Below, piece after piece: positions 52,985 to 62,767 of a stretch of DNA of 64,000 nucleotides. Under the pieces are notes generated by a model. The model did no database searches. It saw only the letters and a list, made by a program, of their open reading frames with translations, and was not told the origin of the DNA. The first letter of the stretch is position 1, and every line of letters starts with the position of its first letter. Source of the DNA: Allorhizobium ampelinum S4 (lineage in GTDB: Bacteria > Pseudomonadota > Alphaproteobacteria > Rhizobiales > Rhizobiaceae); assembly GCF_000016285.1 (NCBI RefSeq), contig NC_011991.1:66436-130435 (forward strand). The letters are read 5' to 3'. The position numbers and the translations under genes were made by a program.

Positions 52985-53440
52985 TTACGTTTCGCCGTGC
53001 TTCATGACCGAAAGCGGGCTTGAGGCCACTGCACCTGTCTTCGTCGCCTGATATTGACGGGCCAGTTCGACGCCCGGCGTCGAAACCCGCGCGATCACGT
53101 CGCCATCCAGCGAATCCACGGTATAGGCAAGCGCGATAGCTTTGGGGCCGGTCGCGGTCGCATCGACCGCGTAGCCCCATTCACGCAAATGCTTCTCAAA
53201 CGCAGATGCGAATGCGGTGTTGTCAGTCTTGAGAACAATGGTACCGGTTCCCGGACCGACGTGTTCGGCAAGCCGGGCAACCATGTCGGCGGCAACAGCA
53301 TCGGCGGCCGGCGCCTGGAGATTAGCGGCATCCATGCTGGTTTGAGGGGAGAAATAGCCGCCCGACGTCGTGCAGGCCGCAAGCGAGGCAGAAACGATAC
53401 CGATCGCGAGAACGCGTACGAGTGTGGAGTTTCCCTGCAT
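52985..53440 (-). CDS. trbH: TrbH lipoprotein
   Basis: 151 aa from ATG 53440, three bases after the trbG stop. It has a signal peptide with lipobox SLAACTTSG, then VARLAEHVGPGTGTIVL and a small alpha/beta C-terminal domain (LREWGYAVDAT). The position between trbG and trbI and the lipobox fit TrbH of the Ti trb operon, thought to play the VirB7-like part in the outer-membrane core. Confidence 0.82.
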   Translation of the reverse strand: MQGNSTLVRVLAIGIVSASLAACTTSGGYFSPQTSMDAANLQAPAADAVAADMVARLAEHVGPGTGTIVLKTDNTAFASAFEKHLREWGYAVDATATGPKAIALAYTVDSLDGDVIARVSTPGVELARQYQATKTGAVASSPLSVMKHGET

Positions 53441-53443
53441 GGA

Positions 53444-54265
53444 TTAACCCCTCCTGCTGATGGTGATTTTCTGCTGCTGCCGACCGACGCCCGAAATCAG
53501 AACGGCCCGATCGATTAGATAATCGACCACCATCATGTTGTTGTTCAGTCGGTAGTTGACGATCTGGTTCTGTCCTCCGGACACGACATAGAGGACTGGG
53601 GCATCGCCACTTCTCATTTGGCCGGGGAACTGAATGTACGTCTTCGTCCCGTCGGTATAGATCCGGGTTGGTTTCCAGCGGGCGGAGCCGCGCATGGAAA
53701 AATCAAAACGGAGGTTTTCGGCTGGAATGCCAGCACCCGGAATGATGCTATCCGAGATCTTCTGGTTTACCGCCGCTAGCTGCTGGCGAACGTCTTCGGG
53801 GTATTTGAAGGCGACGCGCGCCATATAGCGTGTGCCGTCGGACTGCAGATTGATATGATAGGTCCGGCGTGACGTCGTAATGACCATCGAAGTCTTCAAA
53901 CCGGCTTCGGCAGGCTTGACGATCAGGCTGATACGCTGTCCCTGCGGCGAACCAGACGACGCGGGCTCAACCTGCCATCGAACAGTGTCACCGACGAGAA
54001 CATCGCGCACGGCCTCTCCGGGCTGCAGCTGCACCTCACAAAGCTGCAAGGGTGCGCAGACGACGGTCGGCTGCGTTTCGCCAAACAGATAGATGACCTG
54101 TCCGTCAGGTCCGCGTGTCATGACAGCGCCGGCGTCCTGCCATTGGCCTGAAAGCCGGGTGCCCTTGCTTGCGTTGTAGTCGGCAGCACCGCCCAGGGTG
54201 GGCGCGGCAGTCAAAAGGACCAGTGCGGTCACAACGCTCGCACGCAATTTCGTCAATTTGAACAT
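53444..54265 (-). CDS. trbG: TrbG (VirB9-like) outer-membrane core protein
   Basis: 273 aa with a signal peptide ([18 protein letters not shown]). VirB9/TrbG features: [43 protein letters not shown] and [11 protein letters not shown]. The C-terminal [20 protein letters not shown], then TYIQFP. It forms the outer-membrane ring of the channel with TrbH and TrbI. Confidence 0.93.
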   Translation of the reverse strand: MFKLTKLRASVVTALVLLTAAPTLGGAADYNASKGTRLSGQWQDAGAVMTRGPDGQVIYLFGETQPTVVCAPLQLCEVQLQPGEAVRDVLVGDTVRWQVEPASSGSPQGQRISLIVKPAEAGLKTSMVITTSRRTYHINLQSDGTRYMARVAFKYPEDVRQQLAAVNQKISDSIIPGAGIPAENLRFDFSMRGSARWKPTRIYTDGTKTYIQFPGQMRSGDAPVLYVVSGGQNQIVNYRLNNNMMVVDYLIDRAVLISGVGRQQQKITISRRG

Positions 54266-54283
54266 AGTCTCTCCGCGAGCGTC

Positions 54284-54949
54284 TTAAAGTTGGGCCGTCC
54301 AATCGAAGTCCTTGAGGTAAAGACCGATCGGGTTGAGGCGAATGATAGCTTCGTCCTGGGGCGGCGACAGGGTCACGGTGGCGATCCCGCGCCATCGCCG
54401 GGTCCGCAGTTCCTTGCCCGCCCGATCGCGCTCGATCTCAGTCCAGTCGATCTGGTACGACTGGTTGGAGAGGGCCACGATGTTGTTGATCTCGACGGAC
54501 ACCGTCACTGTCCGGGCGCGATCGAAGGGCGAGTTATTCCGGAACCAGTTGTTGACCTTTTCCGTGGAGGGGTCAGTGCGCCGAAGCATCGCATAGGTGC
54601 GGTCGATATAGCCCTTCTGGACCACATTATCCGGCGTGATCGATCGGAAGTTATAAACGAACTGGCCGAGCATGTTGCGAACGACGCGCTCGTCGGCATA
54701 TTCGATCTGTGCCGGGAACCCGCCCGTAACAGAATTTCCGAGCGTGTCGACCTGCACGATATAGGGGACAAGCTTGACCTGGCTGGCCTGATAGAGCGCG
54801 AAGCCGAAACCCACCGTCGCCATCACCAGCGAAACCGATCCGACGGTCATCCATGCTCTGGCTGCGCGGTTGGCGCCGCCCATGCGCTCATTCCATTCGT
54901 GACGCGCCGCCAGATACGGGTTGTCGAAATGCTTCAGCTTTTTGGCCAT
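54284..54949 (-). CDS. trbF: TrbF (VirB8-like) assembly protein
   Basis: 221 aa from ATG 54949; the frame is open upstream to 55054 but the family starts [17 protein letters not shown]. One membrane helix ([19 protein letters not shown]) is followed by a VirB8-type periplasmic domain ([45 protein letters not shown]). It nucleates the inner-membrane complex. Confidence 0.92.
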   Translation of the reverse strand: MAKKLKHFDNPYLAARHEWNERMGGANRAARAWMTVGSVSLVMATVGFGFALYQASQVKLVPYIVQVDTLGNSVTGGFPAQIEYADERVVRNMLGQFVYNFRSITPDNVVQKGYIDRTYAMLRRTDPSTEKVNNWFRNNSPFDRARTVTVSVEINNIVALSNQSYQIDWTEIERDRAGKELRTRRWRGIATVTLSPPQDEAIIRLNPIGLYLKDFDWTAQL

Positions 54950-54989
54950 GGCCTGATCCTGTTTCCTGACAAGTTGCGAGCCATGCCGC

Positions 54990-56096
54990 CTATTTCGATG
55001 TTTTGTGGTTGCGCAGTCCCATCGACCTCGATGGGCCGCCCGCGCCCGAGCCATGCGAACCCATGGCGGCTTTTGCTGCCGTTCCGGCTAAAGCCGAGCC
55101 GCCTGCCCTCACGCCCGCGGAGGCCTGACCCAGAATGCCAGCGCCGGCGGCCTTGGCAGTACCTGCCGCTGCGACGCCAGCGCCGACACCCGCGACCGTC
55201 GAAGCCGCAAAAGCAGTGACCTGTGCGCTGGATCTCATGGCTTCCATGCCGCTGCTGACCGACACGCCCTGTACGACGCCCTGGATGATATTCGGCACGT
55301 AGATCGCAATCATGAAGATGACGACGGACAGGCCCGCGATGACGAGGCTCGCAAGCAGTTCTTCTCCAGTGTTGGCATCGTTCGAAAGGCCGATCAGGAT
55401 CTCCGAGCCGATGCGCGCGATCATCACGAGCGCCATCAGCTTCATGCCCACCGAGAAGGCATAGACGAGATATTTGATCGCGAAGTCCTTGGTGAAGCTC
55501 GACCCGCCGAGTCCGAGCATGATCATGCCGGCGAGCAGGCCGACATACATCTCCACCAGCACCGAAACGAAAATCGCGGCCACGAGCGAGAAAGAGATCA
55601 CCACGACAATCATGGCGATGATGATGCCAATCGCCATTGCGTTGTCTTCGAAAATGCCGAACTTGACCTTTTCCGACAGGGTGCTCGCCACCTTGATGCC
55701 GGCATTGAAGACATCCGCTGGCGAAGCCGTCCCGCCGTTCGCCCCCAGCTGAAACAGACTGTCGACGACAGCTTTCGCGAAGTCGGGTCCCTGCTGCAGG
55801 ACAAACAGGAAAAAGCCGATGAAGATAATACGCCGTATCAGCTCTGCGACCCACGTATCGAGCGATGGCGCTGCAATGGCGAACCACACGGCGGCAATAC
55901 CAAATTCTATTCCCGCCAGGATCCAGAACAGTGACCTTGCCGCATTCATGACGGTGTCTTGCCACCCTTGAGTGGCCGAGCGGACATTGTTTTCCAGGTT
56001 TGTAAGGATCGATCCATCCGCTGCCAGGGCGGGTTCCACCGCGGCGAGTGCGACGATGGCGAAAGGCGCCAATCTCAAAACCAGTGCTGCACGCAT
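54990..56096 (-). CDS. trbL: TrbL (VirB6-like) polytopic membrane protein
   Basis: 368 aa from ATG 56096 with GAAAGG upstream; longer in-frame sequence to 56159 overlaps trbK. It has a signal-like N-terminus, then about six membrane helices (for example [39 protein letters not shown]). The tail is Ala/Gly-rich ([20 protein letters not shown]). Typical TrbL layout; it is the inner-membrane pore component. Confidence 0.92.
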   Translation of the reverse strand: MRAALVLRLAPFAIVALAAVEPALAADGSILTNLENNVRSATQGWQDTVMNAARSLFWILAGIEFGIAAVWFAIAAPSLDTWVAELIRRIIFIGFFLFVLQQGPDFAKAVVDSLFQLGANGGTASPADVFNAGIKVASTLSEKVKFGIFEDNAMAIGIIIAMIVVVISFSLVAAIFVSVLVEMYVGLLAGMIMLGLGGSSFTKDFAIKYLVYAFSVGMKLMALVMIARIGSEILIGLSNDANTGEELLASLVIAGLSVVIFMIAIYVPNIIQGVVQGVSVSSGMEAMRSSAQVTAFAASTVAGVGAGVAAAGTAKAAGAGILGQASAGVRAGGSALAGTAAKAAMGSHGSGAGGPSRSMGLRNHKTSK

Positions 56097-56112
56097 GGGA
56101 AAACCTTTCAGA

Positions 56113-56364
56113 TCACCAACGGGGGGCCATTTTTTGCCCGCCGGTCGTCGGATAATCATCCGGGTTGGAGTTCATCAGTTTGCGCGTGCGCTCGGCCGCG
56201 GCTGCCCGCGCCGCCGCTTCCTCTTCCGCAAGCGCGACCTGTCTTGAGAGCAACGCCTTCATTTCCGGATCGGCAGTGGGGATCGCGACATAGGAAATCG
56301 CGCCGCCGGCCACGGCGGAGAAAAGGGCGACAAGGATGACGATGGGAAGTTTCACCTGTGCCAT
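56113..56364 (-). CDS. trbK: TrbK-like entry-exclusion / small membrane protein
   Basis: 83 aa. One N-terminal membrane helix (LPIVILVALFSAVAGGAIS), then a charged helix rich in Ala and Glu. It ends in GGQKMAPRW, nearly the same as the TrbJ end (GGQKMQPRW). Size, place between trbJ and trbL, and the membrane anchor agree with TrbK, which in RP4 excludes entry of a second copy of the plasmid. Confidence 0.75.
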   Translation of the reverse strand: MAQVKLPIVILVALFSAVAGGAISYVAIPTADPEMKALLSRQVALAEEEAAARAAAAERTRKLMNSNPDDYPTTGGQKMAPRW

Positions 56365-56368
56365 ACGA

Positions 56369-57157
56369 CTACCACCGCGGCTGCATTTTCTGGCCGCCCG
56401 ACGTCGACGGCGGGGTACTCGAGAAGAAGCTTTCCCGCTTATGCTGGGCGAGATCCTTGGCGGTCTGCTCGGACTGATACCATGTGCCCATCATCGTCGA
56501 TTGCTGGGCGATCAGGCCGCGCAACTTCTGCATCTGTTCGACCTGCTGGCTGGCAATCGAGTGGCCGACCTGTAGCGCCTGCATCTGGCCGACGGACGTT
56601 TGCGACTGCTCCTGCAACTGCTTCATGGTGCTTTGTTCGGTGTCGAACTGCTGCGCCGTCATCCCGGCTTGAGCGAGTGTGCCGCCGATCGTGTCACGGT
56701 TGGTCTTTGACCACTGCCCATATTGCTGAGAGAAGTTCTGTCCGCCCTGGACCCCAGAGGCGAACTGCTCGAAACTCGGAAAGCGCTGTTTCAGGACGTC
56801 GTCGAGATTGGCCATCGAGAAGCCGATGCCCTCCCCCTGCTGGGTCAGTTGACGAAGCCGATTGAGGTCCTTCTGAGCCTGGCCCCAGATGGTGTCAGGC
56901 AGCTTTTCGAGGTTCTGCAGCATCGTCCGGTACTGGTCGAGCTGGTTCTGGATCTGCGTGACCTGGTGGGCGATCTGCTGTGTCTGATTGGCGATCTGTT
57001 CGACCCCCTGCCCCGACTGTTCGAGAAGCTGGGCATTGTTGAGAAGCTGGGTCCATTCCGTCGCCCCACCCGTTGCAGCGCCGGCGAAGACGACGCTTGG
57101 GCTGACGGCGAGGACCAAACCGGCAAGGGCATTACGAAGCAAAGAGCGACGCAGCAT
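56369..57157 (-). CDS. trbJ: TrbJ (VirB5-like) secreted pilus-associated protein
   Basis: 262 aa from ATG 57157. Signal peptide LRNALAGLVLAVSPSVVFAG, then a long Gln-rich coiled-coil (IANQTQQIAHQVTQIQNQLDQYRTML), with VLKQRFPSFEQFASGV and YGQWSKTNRDTI in the middle. The C-terminus is GGQKMQPRW. The family covers VirB5/TrbJ minor pilins. The 5' end overlaps the trbE stop by 26 bases. Confidence 0.9.
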   Translation of the reverse strand: MLRRSLLRNALAGLVLAVSPSVVFAGAATGGATEWTQLLNNAQLLEQSGQGVEQIANQTQQIAHQVTQIQNQLDQYRTMLQNLEKLPDTIWGQAQKDLNRLRQLTQQGEGIGFSMANLDDVLKQRFPSFEQFASGVQGGQNFSQQYGQWSKTNRDTIGGTLAQAGMTAQQFDTEQSTMKQLQEQSQTSVGQMQALQVGHSIASQQVEQMQKLRGLIAQQSTMMGTWYQSEQTAKDLAQHKRESFFSSTPPSTSGGQKMQPRW

Positions 57158-59570
57158 TTTCGATTCCTCTTGATTGAAGCCAGTGGCGCGGCCACTCATC
57201 CCCGTGGTGGTCGTAAAGTTCGCTGATCCGCTGGAGATCGTGCTTGCCGGAGACGCCGACGAAGGACAGGGTGATAGGACCGAGGCCCATTTCGAACAGG
57301 CGGCGGCCATCGGGGGAGACCACGTAATATTCACGCTTGGGCGTGGCGGTGGCGATGATTTCGATCTGGCGATCGTTGAAGCCGATCTTTTCGTAGAAAT
57401 CGCGGGTCCCGGTTTCGCGAGCCGCACCGTTCGGCAAGCAGATCTTGGTCGGGCAGGATTCCTTGAGAACGTCCATGATGCCGGATTTGTCCGCGTCCGA
57501 GATCGACTGCGTGGCAAGCACGACCGCGCAATTTGCGCGACGAAGGGTTTTCAGCCATTCGCGGATCTTGTCGCGGAACGCAGGGTGACCGAGCATGATC
57601 CATGCTTCATCGAGAATGATAAGGCTGGGCGCGCCGGTCAGGCGCTTTTCGATGCGCCGGAACAGATAGAGCAGAACCGGGACAAGGTTGCGCTCGCCCA
57701 TGTTCATGAGTTCATCGACTTCGAAGGTCTGGAAATTGGAGAGCTTGAGGTTGTCCTGTTCCGCGTCGAGCAAATGGCCCATGGGACCGTCGACCGTGTA
57801 GTGGCGCAGCGCCTCCTTGATTGACTTCTTCTGCACGCCCGACACGAAATCGGAAATCGAGCGGCGTTCCGACTTCGACATAAGGTCGAGCTGATGCGCG
57901 ATTGCATTGCGATGGTCAGGCGTCACCGTCTCGCCAGACATGATGATGAGCGTTTCGAGCCATTCCGCCGCCCATGCTTTGTCGGCGTCCGTATCGAGAT
58001 CCTGTAAGGGGCAGAATGCAAGGTTCTCGCTTGCGCCCACATCATAGAAATCGCCACCGACGGCTCGCGTGAGCGGATACATAGACCGGCCCTTGTCGAA
58101 GGCGAAAAGCTGGCTGTTCTGATAGCGCCGGAATTGTGCTGCGATCAGCGCCAACAGTGTCGATTTGCCCGAACCGGTCGGCCCGAAGATCAATGTGTGT
58201 CCGAGGTCGCCAACATGCAGGTTGAGCCGGAATGGCGTCGAGCCGGAAGCCACCAGCATAAGCGGCGGAGAATTTTCCGGATAGAAGGGATTTGGATTGA
58301 CCGGCTCTCCGGACCACACCGAATTCAGCGGTATCATATCCGCCAGATTGCGCGTGTGGATCAGCGGTTCGCGGATGTTGGCATACCAGTTCCCCGGCAG
58401 ACTGCCCAAGAATGCCTCTGTCGCGTTCAGGCTTTCGATGCGGGCGCCGAAGCCTTCCGACTGGATGAGGCGGCGGACGCTTTCGGCCTGGCGGCGCAGC
58501 TTGGCATCATCCTCACCGAACATGACGATGACCGGTGTGTAGTAGCCGTAAGCAACCAGCCGGGAATTTGCCGCAGCAATCGCGTCCTCGGCCTCGCCGA
58601 CCATTAGAAGCGCGTCCTGGTTCACCGAACCGCTATTCGTCTTGAACAACTGGTCGGTGAAGGGGCGTACTTTCTGGATCCACTTCTTGCGGGTTCGCTC
58701 CAGCCGCTGGGTCGCCTCGATCTCGTCCATGAACATGAAGCGCGAGGACCACCGGTAGGTCAGCGGCATAAGATCGAGAACGTTCAAAATCCCCGGCCAG
58801 CTTTCGGCTGGAAAGCCGTCGATCGCCACGATTTGGCAGAATCGGCCATCGACCATGGGCGACAGACCATGGTGAAACTCGGCGGTTGCCATGTAGTCGA
58901 GATACATCGGGATCTCGGGGAGCCGCACCGGATGGTTTTCGCCCACAAGGCAAAAGCGGACGAACTGAAAAAGTTCGTCGTATCTGGCTACGCGATAGCC
59001 GCCGCGATCGGGGACTTCCTGAGTGACCATGCGACGGATCGAAACGACGTTCTGCATGTACTGCTCGAACTCGCGGATCGAGGTTTTGAAATGTTCAAGG
59101 ATGCGATCGGCATTGCTCGTGGCGCGAGATGCGGGGTCCGCATAGACGTATTTGACCAGTCCGGATTTGCGTGTGTCCGGTTCACGGTAGGTCAGGATGA
59201 CGGCGTGCTGGCTCTCAAAATGGCCTTCAGTCGTTTCAAACCGCTGACGCCGCTCATCATCGATAAGCTGGCTTACCCGGTCAGGGAAATGGGAACGATC
59301 CTTGCTCGGATACTCGGTCGTAGGTACACGCACTGCTTCGACCTGGATCATCCAGCCCGTACCGAGGCGCGCGAGAACGGAGTTGATGGCGCGCGATACC
59401 TCGTTGCGCTCAAAGTCAGTGGAGCTCTCGCTGTCGGGACCGGCAAAATACCAGCCTGCCATCAGCGAGCCGTCCTTAAGAAGCATGATGCCGTTGTCAA
59501 CGAGACCGGCATAAGGCACGAGGTCGGAGAAGGACGCGCCGGTATGGCGAAATTTCTTGAGGGAAACCAT
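57132..59570 (-). CDS. trbE: TrbE (VirB4-like) type IV secretion ATPase
   Basis: 812 aa. The N-terminal CagE/TrbE/VirB domain is followed by the ATPase domain with Walker A FGPTGSGKSTLLALIA (about residue 455), Walker B SLIILDEAWIML and ATQSISDADKSGI. It powers pilus assembly and transfer at the inner membrane. Length and order are normal for Ti-type TrbE. Confidence 0.95.
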   Translation of the reverse strand: MVSLKKFRHTGASFSDLVPYAGLVDNGIMLLKDGSLMAGWYFAGPDSESSTDFERNEVSRAINSVLARLGTGWMIQVEAVRVPTTEYPSKDRSHFPDRVSQLIDDERRQRFETTEGHFESQHAVILTYREPDTRKSGLVKYVYADPASRATSNADRILEHFKTSIREFEQYMQNVVSIRRMVTQEVPDRGGYRVARYDELFQFVRFCLVGENHPVRLPEIPMYLDYMATAEFHHGLSPMVDGRFCQIVAIDGFPAESWPGILNVLDLMPLTYRWSSRFMFMDEIEATQRLERTRKKWIQKVRPFTDQLFKTNSGSVNQDALLMVGEAEDAIAAANSRLVAYGYYTPVIVMFGEDDAKLRRQAESVRRLIQSEGFGARIESLNATEAFLGSLPGNWYANIREPLIHTRNLADMIPLNSVWSGEPVNPNPFYPENSPPLMLVASGSTPFRLNLHVGDLGHTLIFGPTGSGKSTLLALIAAQFRRYQNSQLFAFDKGRSMYPLTRAVGGDFYDVGASENLAFCPLQDLDTDADKAWAAEWLETLIIMSGETVTPDHRNAIAHQLDLMSKSERRSISDFVSGVQKKSIKEALRHYTVDGPMGHLLDAEQDNLKLSNFQTFEVDELMNMGERNLVPVLLYLFRRIEKRLTGAPSLIILDEAWIMLGHPAFRDKIREWLKTLRRANCAVVLATQSISDADKSGIMDVLKESCPTKICLPNGAARETGTRDFYEKIGFNDRQIEIIATATPKREYYVVSPDGRRLFEMGLGPITLSFVGVSGKHDLQRISELYDHHGDEWPRHWLQSRGIENAASLFAS

Positions 59571-59573
59571 AAC

Positions 59574-59873
59574 TCAGTGCTTCCTCCATGGGCTGGAGGT
59601 TGGCCGGTAGTGGGAGCGGTACTTCATGTGGCGGAGATAGACCTGCCGCATGAGTGGATCGGCCTTTGCCATCATGCGCAGTAGACCGACGACGACAATC
59701 CAGATGATGAAGCCGACCGCGGCGGAGACGAGCGTCAGAACCACGAAAATGAGGATGACCGCAGTCAGCCCGGTCATCAGGACCAGCTCGCGGTCAGCCC
59801 CGAACAGCAGGGCCGGCCGTGAGAGAGCTCGATGAATTCGCACCCTGTCCAGACGGCTCGTCCCTTCAGCCAT
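59574..59873 (-). CDS. trbD: TrbD (VirB3-like) membrane protein
   Basis: 99 aa. [20 protein letters not shown] is the VirB3/TrbD opening, followed by two membrane helices ([39 protein letters not shown]). It overlaps the trbC stop by eight bases and ends four bases before trbE, so the three are tightly coupled. Confidence 0.9.
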   Translation of the reverse strand: MAEGTSRLDRVRIHRALSRPALLFGADRELVLMTGLTAVILIFVVLTLVSAAVGFIIWIVVVGLLRMMAKADPLMRQVYLRHMKYRSHYRPTSSPWRKH

Positions 59874-60231
59874 GCGCCCTGTCCAGCGTCACGTCCTGCG
59901 TTGCCTCGAGAGGAACGCCAATCGACGCCCCTCCCCCGCCGAACAGGCCGACAACCTGTGTCGCGCCAAGAAGGATACCGCAGACAAGAACGACGTAGGC
60001 GAGACGACGCGCGAAGTCGTTGATCTCGCCACCAAAGATGAGCATGCCACCTGCGACCGCGACTGCGATCAGGGCGATTGCCATGGCGACGGGGCCGGTG
60101 ATGGACTGCTGGATCTGTTGAAGCGGTCCCTCCCAGGGCAGACCACCCCCTCCCCCGGCAGCAAAGGCCGGTTCGGCCATCATCATCGAGATGGCCGCAA
60201 GGGCGACCAACGTAAACATTCTACGCGACAT
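59866..60231 (-). CDS. trbC: TrbC (VirB2-like) prepilin
   Basis: 121 aa. Long signal peptide with cleavage likely after AEPAFAA, then two hydrophobic segments ([23 protein letters not shown] and [22 protein letters not shown]) flanking GEINDFARR, the VirB2/TrbC pattern. It is the pilin subunit; the TraF peptidase at 3000-3533 is the probable maturation enzyme. Confidence 0.92.
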   Translation of the reverse strand: MSRRMFTLVALAAISMMMAEPAFAAGGGGGLPWEGPLQQIQQSITGPVAMAIALIAVAVAGGMLIFGGEINDFARRLAYVVLVCGILLGATQVVGLFGGGGASIGVPLEATQDVTLDRAHG

Positions 60232-60248
60232 GAAGTTTTCCCTGTTTG

Positions 60249-61247
60249 TCAGAGTTGGTTACCAACCGGGGTGATTTGATAAGTGCCGTTCCGGAACCCA
60301 TCGACCCTGAGTATCTCGCGCACGATGCGCCCTTTGGGGGTGCGTTCAATGGAGACGATCAGATCGACCGCTTCCCCGATGACTTCGGGCATAGGCTGGG
60401 AACTCACTTCCGCGACGAGCTGTTCGAGACGGGTAAGGGCGGCTTTGGCATTGTTCGCATGTACCGTCGCGATACCGCCCGGATGTCCGGTGTTCCATGC
60501 TTTGAGGAGCGTAAGTGCTGCACCATCACGAACCTCGCCAACGATGATGCGATCCGGCCGCAAGCGCATTGTCGACTTCAAGAGGCGGTTCATATCGACG
60601 GTATCAGTGGTGTGCAGGATAACGTAGTTCTTCGCCGCGCACTGGATCTCGGCCGTGTCTTCGAGGATGACTAAACGATGTTCGGGCGTAACATCGACAA
60701 ATTCGCGAAGAATTGCGTTCGTCAGTGTGGTCTTGCCGGTCCCCGTGCCACCAGAGACCACGATGTTCAGACGCTGGACAATGGCGTCTCGGATGACGGC
60801 GACCTGCGCCGTGGTGAGAATGCCATCCTCCACATAGCGATCGAGCGATATCAGGACCGATGCTCGCTTGCGGATGGTGAACATCGGCGCCGGCGCGGCG
60901 GGTGGTAAAAGTCCCTCAAACCGATGTCCTCCAAGCGGAAGTTCGCCCGAGATGATGGGTCGCTCGCGGTTGATCTCGGTGCTGAGTGCGTGGGCCACGC
61001 GGCCAATCACGGCCTCTGCGTCATGGGCATTCATGTCCCCGGCAGGTCTGATGCCTTCTCCGATACGCTCGACAAACAACTTGCCGTCCGGATTGAGCAT
61101 GACCTCGACCACAGCCAAGTCATTCAGGGCCGCAACAATGACATCGCCAAGGGCGTCTCGGAGATTGGCGATCAACCGCCTTTCGGATTCACCAGAGCGA
61201 CTTGGATGCACGGACCCACCTTTCGCGCCCTGCACCGTTGTAAACAA
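60249..61247 (-). CDS. trbB: TrbB (VirB11-like) traffic ATPase
   Basis: 332 aa from TTG 61247; GTG 61235 is an alternative, and neither has a strong ribosome-binding site. Seen: [18 protein letters not shown] (Walker A), [36 protein letters not shown] and [17 protein letters not shown] (Walker B, His box). It is the hexameric ATPase of the channel and first gene of the trb operon; unlike Ti plasmids, the luxI-type gene is not placed in front of it. Confidence 0.94.
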   Translation of the reverse strand: MFTTVQGAKGGSVHPSRSGESERRLIANLRDALGDVIVAALNDLAVVEVMLNPDGKLFVERIGEGIRPAGDMNAHDAEAVIGRVAHALSTEINRERPIISGELPLGGHRFEGLLPPAAPAPMFTIRKRASVLISLDRYVEDGILTTAQVAVIRDAIVQRLNIVVSGGTGTGKTTLTNAILREFVDVTPEHRLVILEDTAEIQCAAKNYVILHTTDTVDMNRLLKSTMRLRPDRIIVGEVRDGAALTLLKAWNTGHPGGIATVHANNAKAALTRLEQLVAEVSSQPMPEVIGEAVDLIVSIERTPKGRIVREILRVDGFRNGTYQITPVGNQL

Positions 61248-61604
61248 TCAAACAGCACAGGGAACTCTTACGAGCACAACCGGAGAGAACTAATGTTCCC
61301 GGATTAGACGACGATAAATTGGCTGTCAATCAAGAAAAAAAACTTGAAAAGGTTTAGAAAACAACAACATAAAAAATCTGCGTCGTTGGCCAAAGGTTAC
61401 TGCGGTCAAGGGCTCAGGATGCTGCGGCTGAAAATCAACCGCAACCAGCGATACATAAATTTGATTGAGTAAGCTCATCTTCTCATATTGAGCTCTCTAC
61501 GATACGTCTTTCATAGTGCACTGGCGGGATCACGGGAGGGCCTTACAGTATCGTGGGCTTGAACCAAGGCCACTGGCCGGGCGTTTTCGACGAGGAGGAC
61601 GCGG
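61248..61604. promoter_or_regulatory. divergent region upstream of trbB and the small gene at 61605
   Basis: 357 bases, A/T-rich near trbB (about 61310-61375, with runs of A), as expected for the trb operon promoter. I looked for an 18-base tra-box/lux-box palindrome for the LuxR protein and saw none that is convincing. GCGG and CCGC flank CTGAAAATCAA near 61422-61441 as a short dyad. Confidence 0.5.
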
Positions 61605-61853
61605 TTGAGTCAGATCCAGCTTGAAGACGATGTACTACGGGCCATGGATAAGTATGCCGATCAGCTGGTCATGGTTGAGGCCCTGCAGGCTGCGTGCGAT
61701 CGACAGGCGACCTGTGACTGTCCACCTGACGCCTGCCAACGGCTCCTGGAAGCGCAACGCAAGATGAGCGAATTGAGGGGGATATTGTGTACCCTTCTCC
61801 AACGCCTTGGCTACACCCCCCAGCCCAGATGGGGGAAGATCTCCGAGCACTAA
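61605..61853 (+). CDS. small helical protein next to luxR, possibly an antiactivator
   Basis: 82 aa from TTG 61605 with a strong CGAGGAGGA six bases upstream. It is almost entirely helical (VLRAMDKYADQLVMVEALQAACD, CQRLLEAQRKMSELRGILCTLLQRLGY) with a Cys-rich turn (ATCDCPPDAC). No confident family. Its size, helicity, end motif M-S-x-L...L-G-Y-x-P and place beside a luxR gene resemble TraM, the TraR antiactivator of Ti plasmids, but I could not align it. Confidence 0.6.
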   Translation: MSQIQLEDDVLRAMDKYADQLVMVEALQAACDRQATCDCPPDACQRLLEAQRKMSELRGILCTLLQRLGYTPQPRWGKISEH

Positions 61854-61965
61854 TCAAACCAGTGCGAGCATCTCGAAAAGTTGATGCACGTTCGAAGCTT
61901 TTAATGGCGCAGATTTGAGGTAAGAATGGCACGGGGAGCTGTGCGATGTAGGAAGGGAATTTGCG

Positions 61966-62688
61966 GTGAAAAATCATGACATTTATGAATTTATGGAACG
62001 CTGCGACAATCAAAAGAGCGTCGATAATCTGTTTTCGGATTTTGGAACGGTCATCGCGAAACGCGGCTTTCATTCTTACATTTACACCGGGCTGCCAGCG
62101 GTGGGTGACGACGTCAAGCATTATGTCGTCAAAAATGCGTGGCCGCCGGGATGGACCGAGCAATTCGAGGGTCTTAACTATTTCGCCGATGATCCCGTCA
62201 GTCGGTGGTCTCTTTCCCAGTCGAAACCCTTTACCTGGAAAACCGCAAGAGAAGAGACGAAGGCGACGGCGCGCACCAAAGAGATCCAGCAGGAAGCGGA
62301 CAGGTATCGCTTGTGCGATGGCATCGTTTTCCCGATGTTCGACCCAAATTCCTGGCAGTCGGTGATCTCACTCGCAACTGACGACAAGGGTGGATTGGCA
62401 AAAGAGAACATTGGCGACCTTTATCTTCTCTCCTCTTATTGTGCGATGACGGCAAACAACCTGCTTCGACGCGCCGAACAAGCGGATCATCGGTTAACAG
62501 ACCGGGAGAAAGAAATTCTGCAGTGGGTTTCACGCGGGAAGACGGATTGGGAGATCGGGACGATCCTGCGAATGACCGAGGGCTCCGTTACACAGCGACT
62601 GGCCCGCATCCGAGACACCCTTGGTGTCAAAAATAGACCGCAGACCGTTTCACAGGCGATTCGGCTCGGCCTGATCAATTCGGTCTAG
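61966..62688 (+). CDS. luxR: LuxR-family quorum-sensing regulator (TraR-like)
   Basis: 240 aa from GTG 61966 with AGGAAGGG upstream. The N-terminal acyl-homoserine-lactone domain keeps the usual residues in GWTEQFEGLNYFADDPV and SKPFTW (Trp, Tyr, Asp, Trp). The C-terminal HTH is LTDREKEILQWVSRGKTDWEI and VTQRLARIRDTLGVKNR. It lies upstream of a luxI-type gene on a plasmid with Ti-type tra/trb genes, so control of conjugation by cell density is the straightforward reading. Confidence 0.92.
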   Translation: MKNHDIYEFMERCDNQKSVDNLFSDFGTVIAKRGFHSYIYTGLPAVGDDVKHYVVKNAWPPGWTEQFEGLNYFADDPVSRWSLSQSKPFTWKTAREETKATARTKEIQQEADRYRLCDGIVFPMFDPNSWQSVISLATDDKGGLAKENIGDLYLLSSYCAMTANNLLRRAEQADHRLTDREKEILQWVSRGKTDWEIGTILRMTEGSVTQRLARIRDTLGVKNRPQTVSQAIRLGLINSV

Positions 62689-62767
62689 CTTGTCAAGATA
62701 AGGAACCTGAACTTTCGCGAATCGTGGAGGCATCTAAAGTTGCGTCATCTTTCAAGAGGACGCGCAG

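Noticed and set aside
51634..61247. A virB/avhB-type secretion operon
   Set aside because: The order B-C-D-E-J-K-L-F-G-H-I and the proteins TrbH and TrbK identify the Ti/RP4 trb type.
62689..62767. A lux-box operator upstream of luxI
   Set aside because: The interval has ACCTGAACT near its start but no matching inverted half at the right distance; not strong enough to list as a feature.
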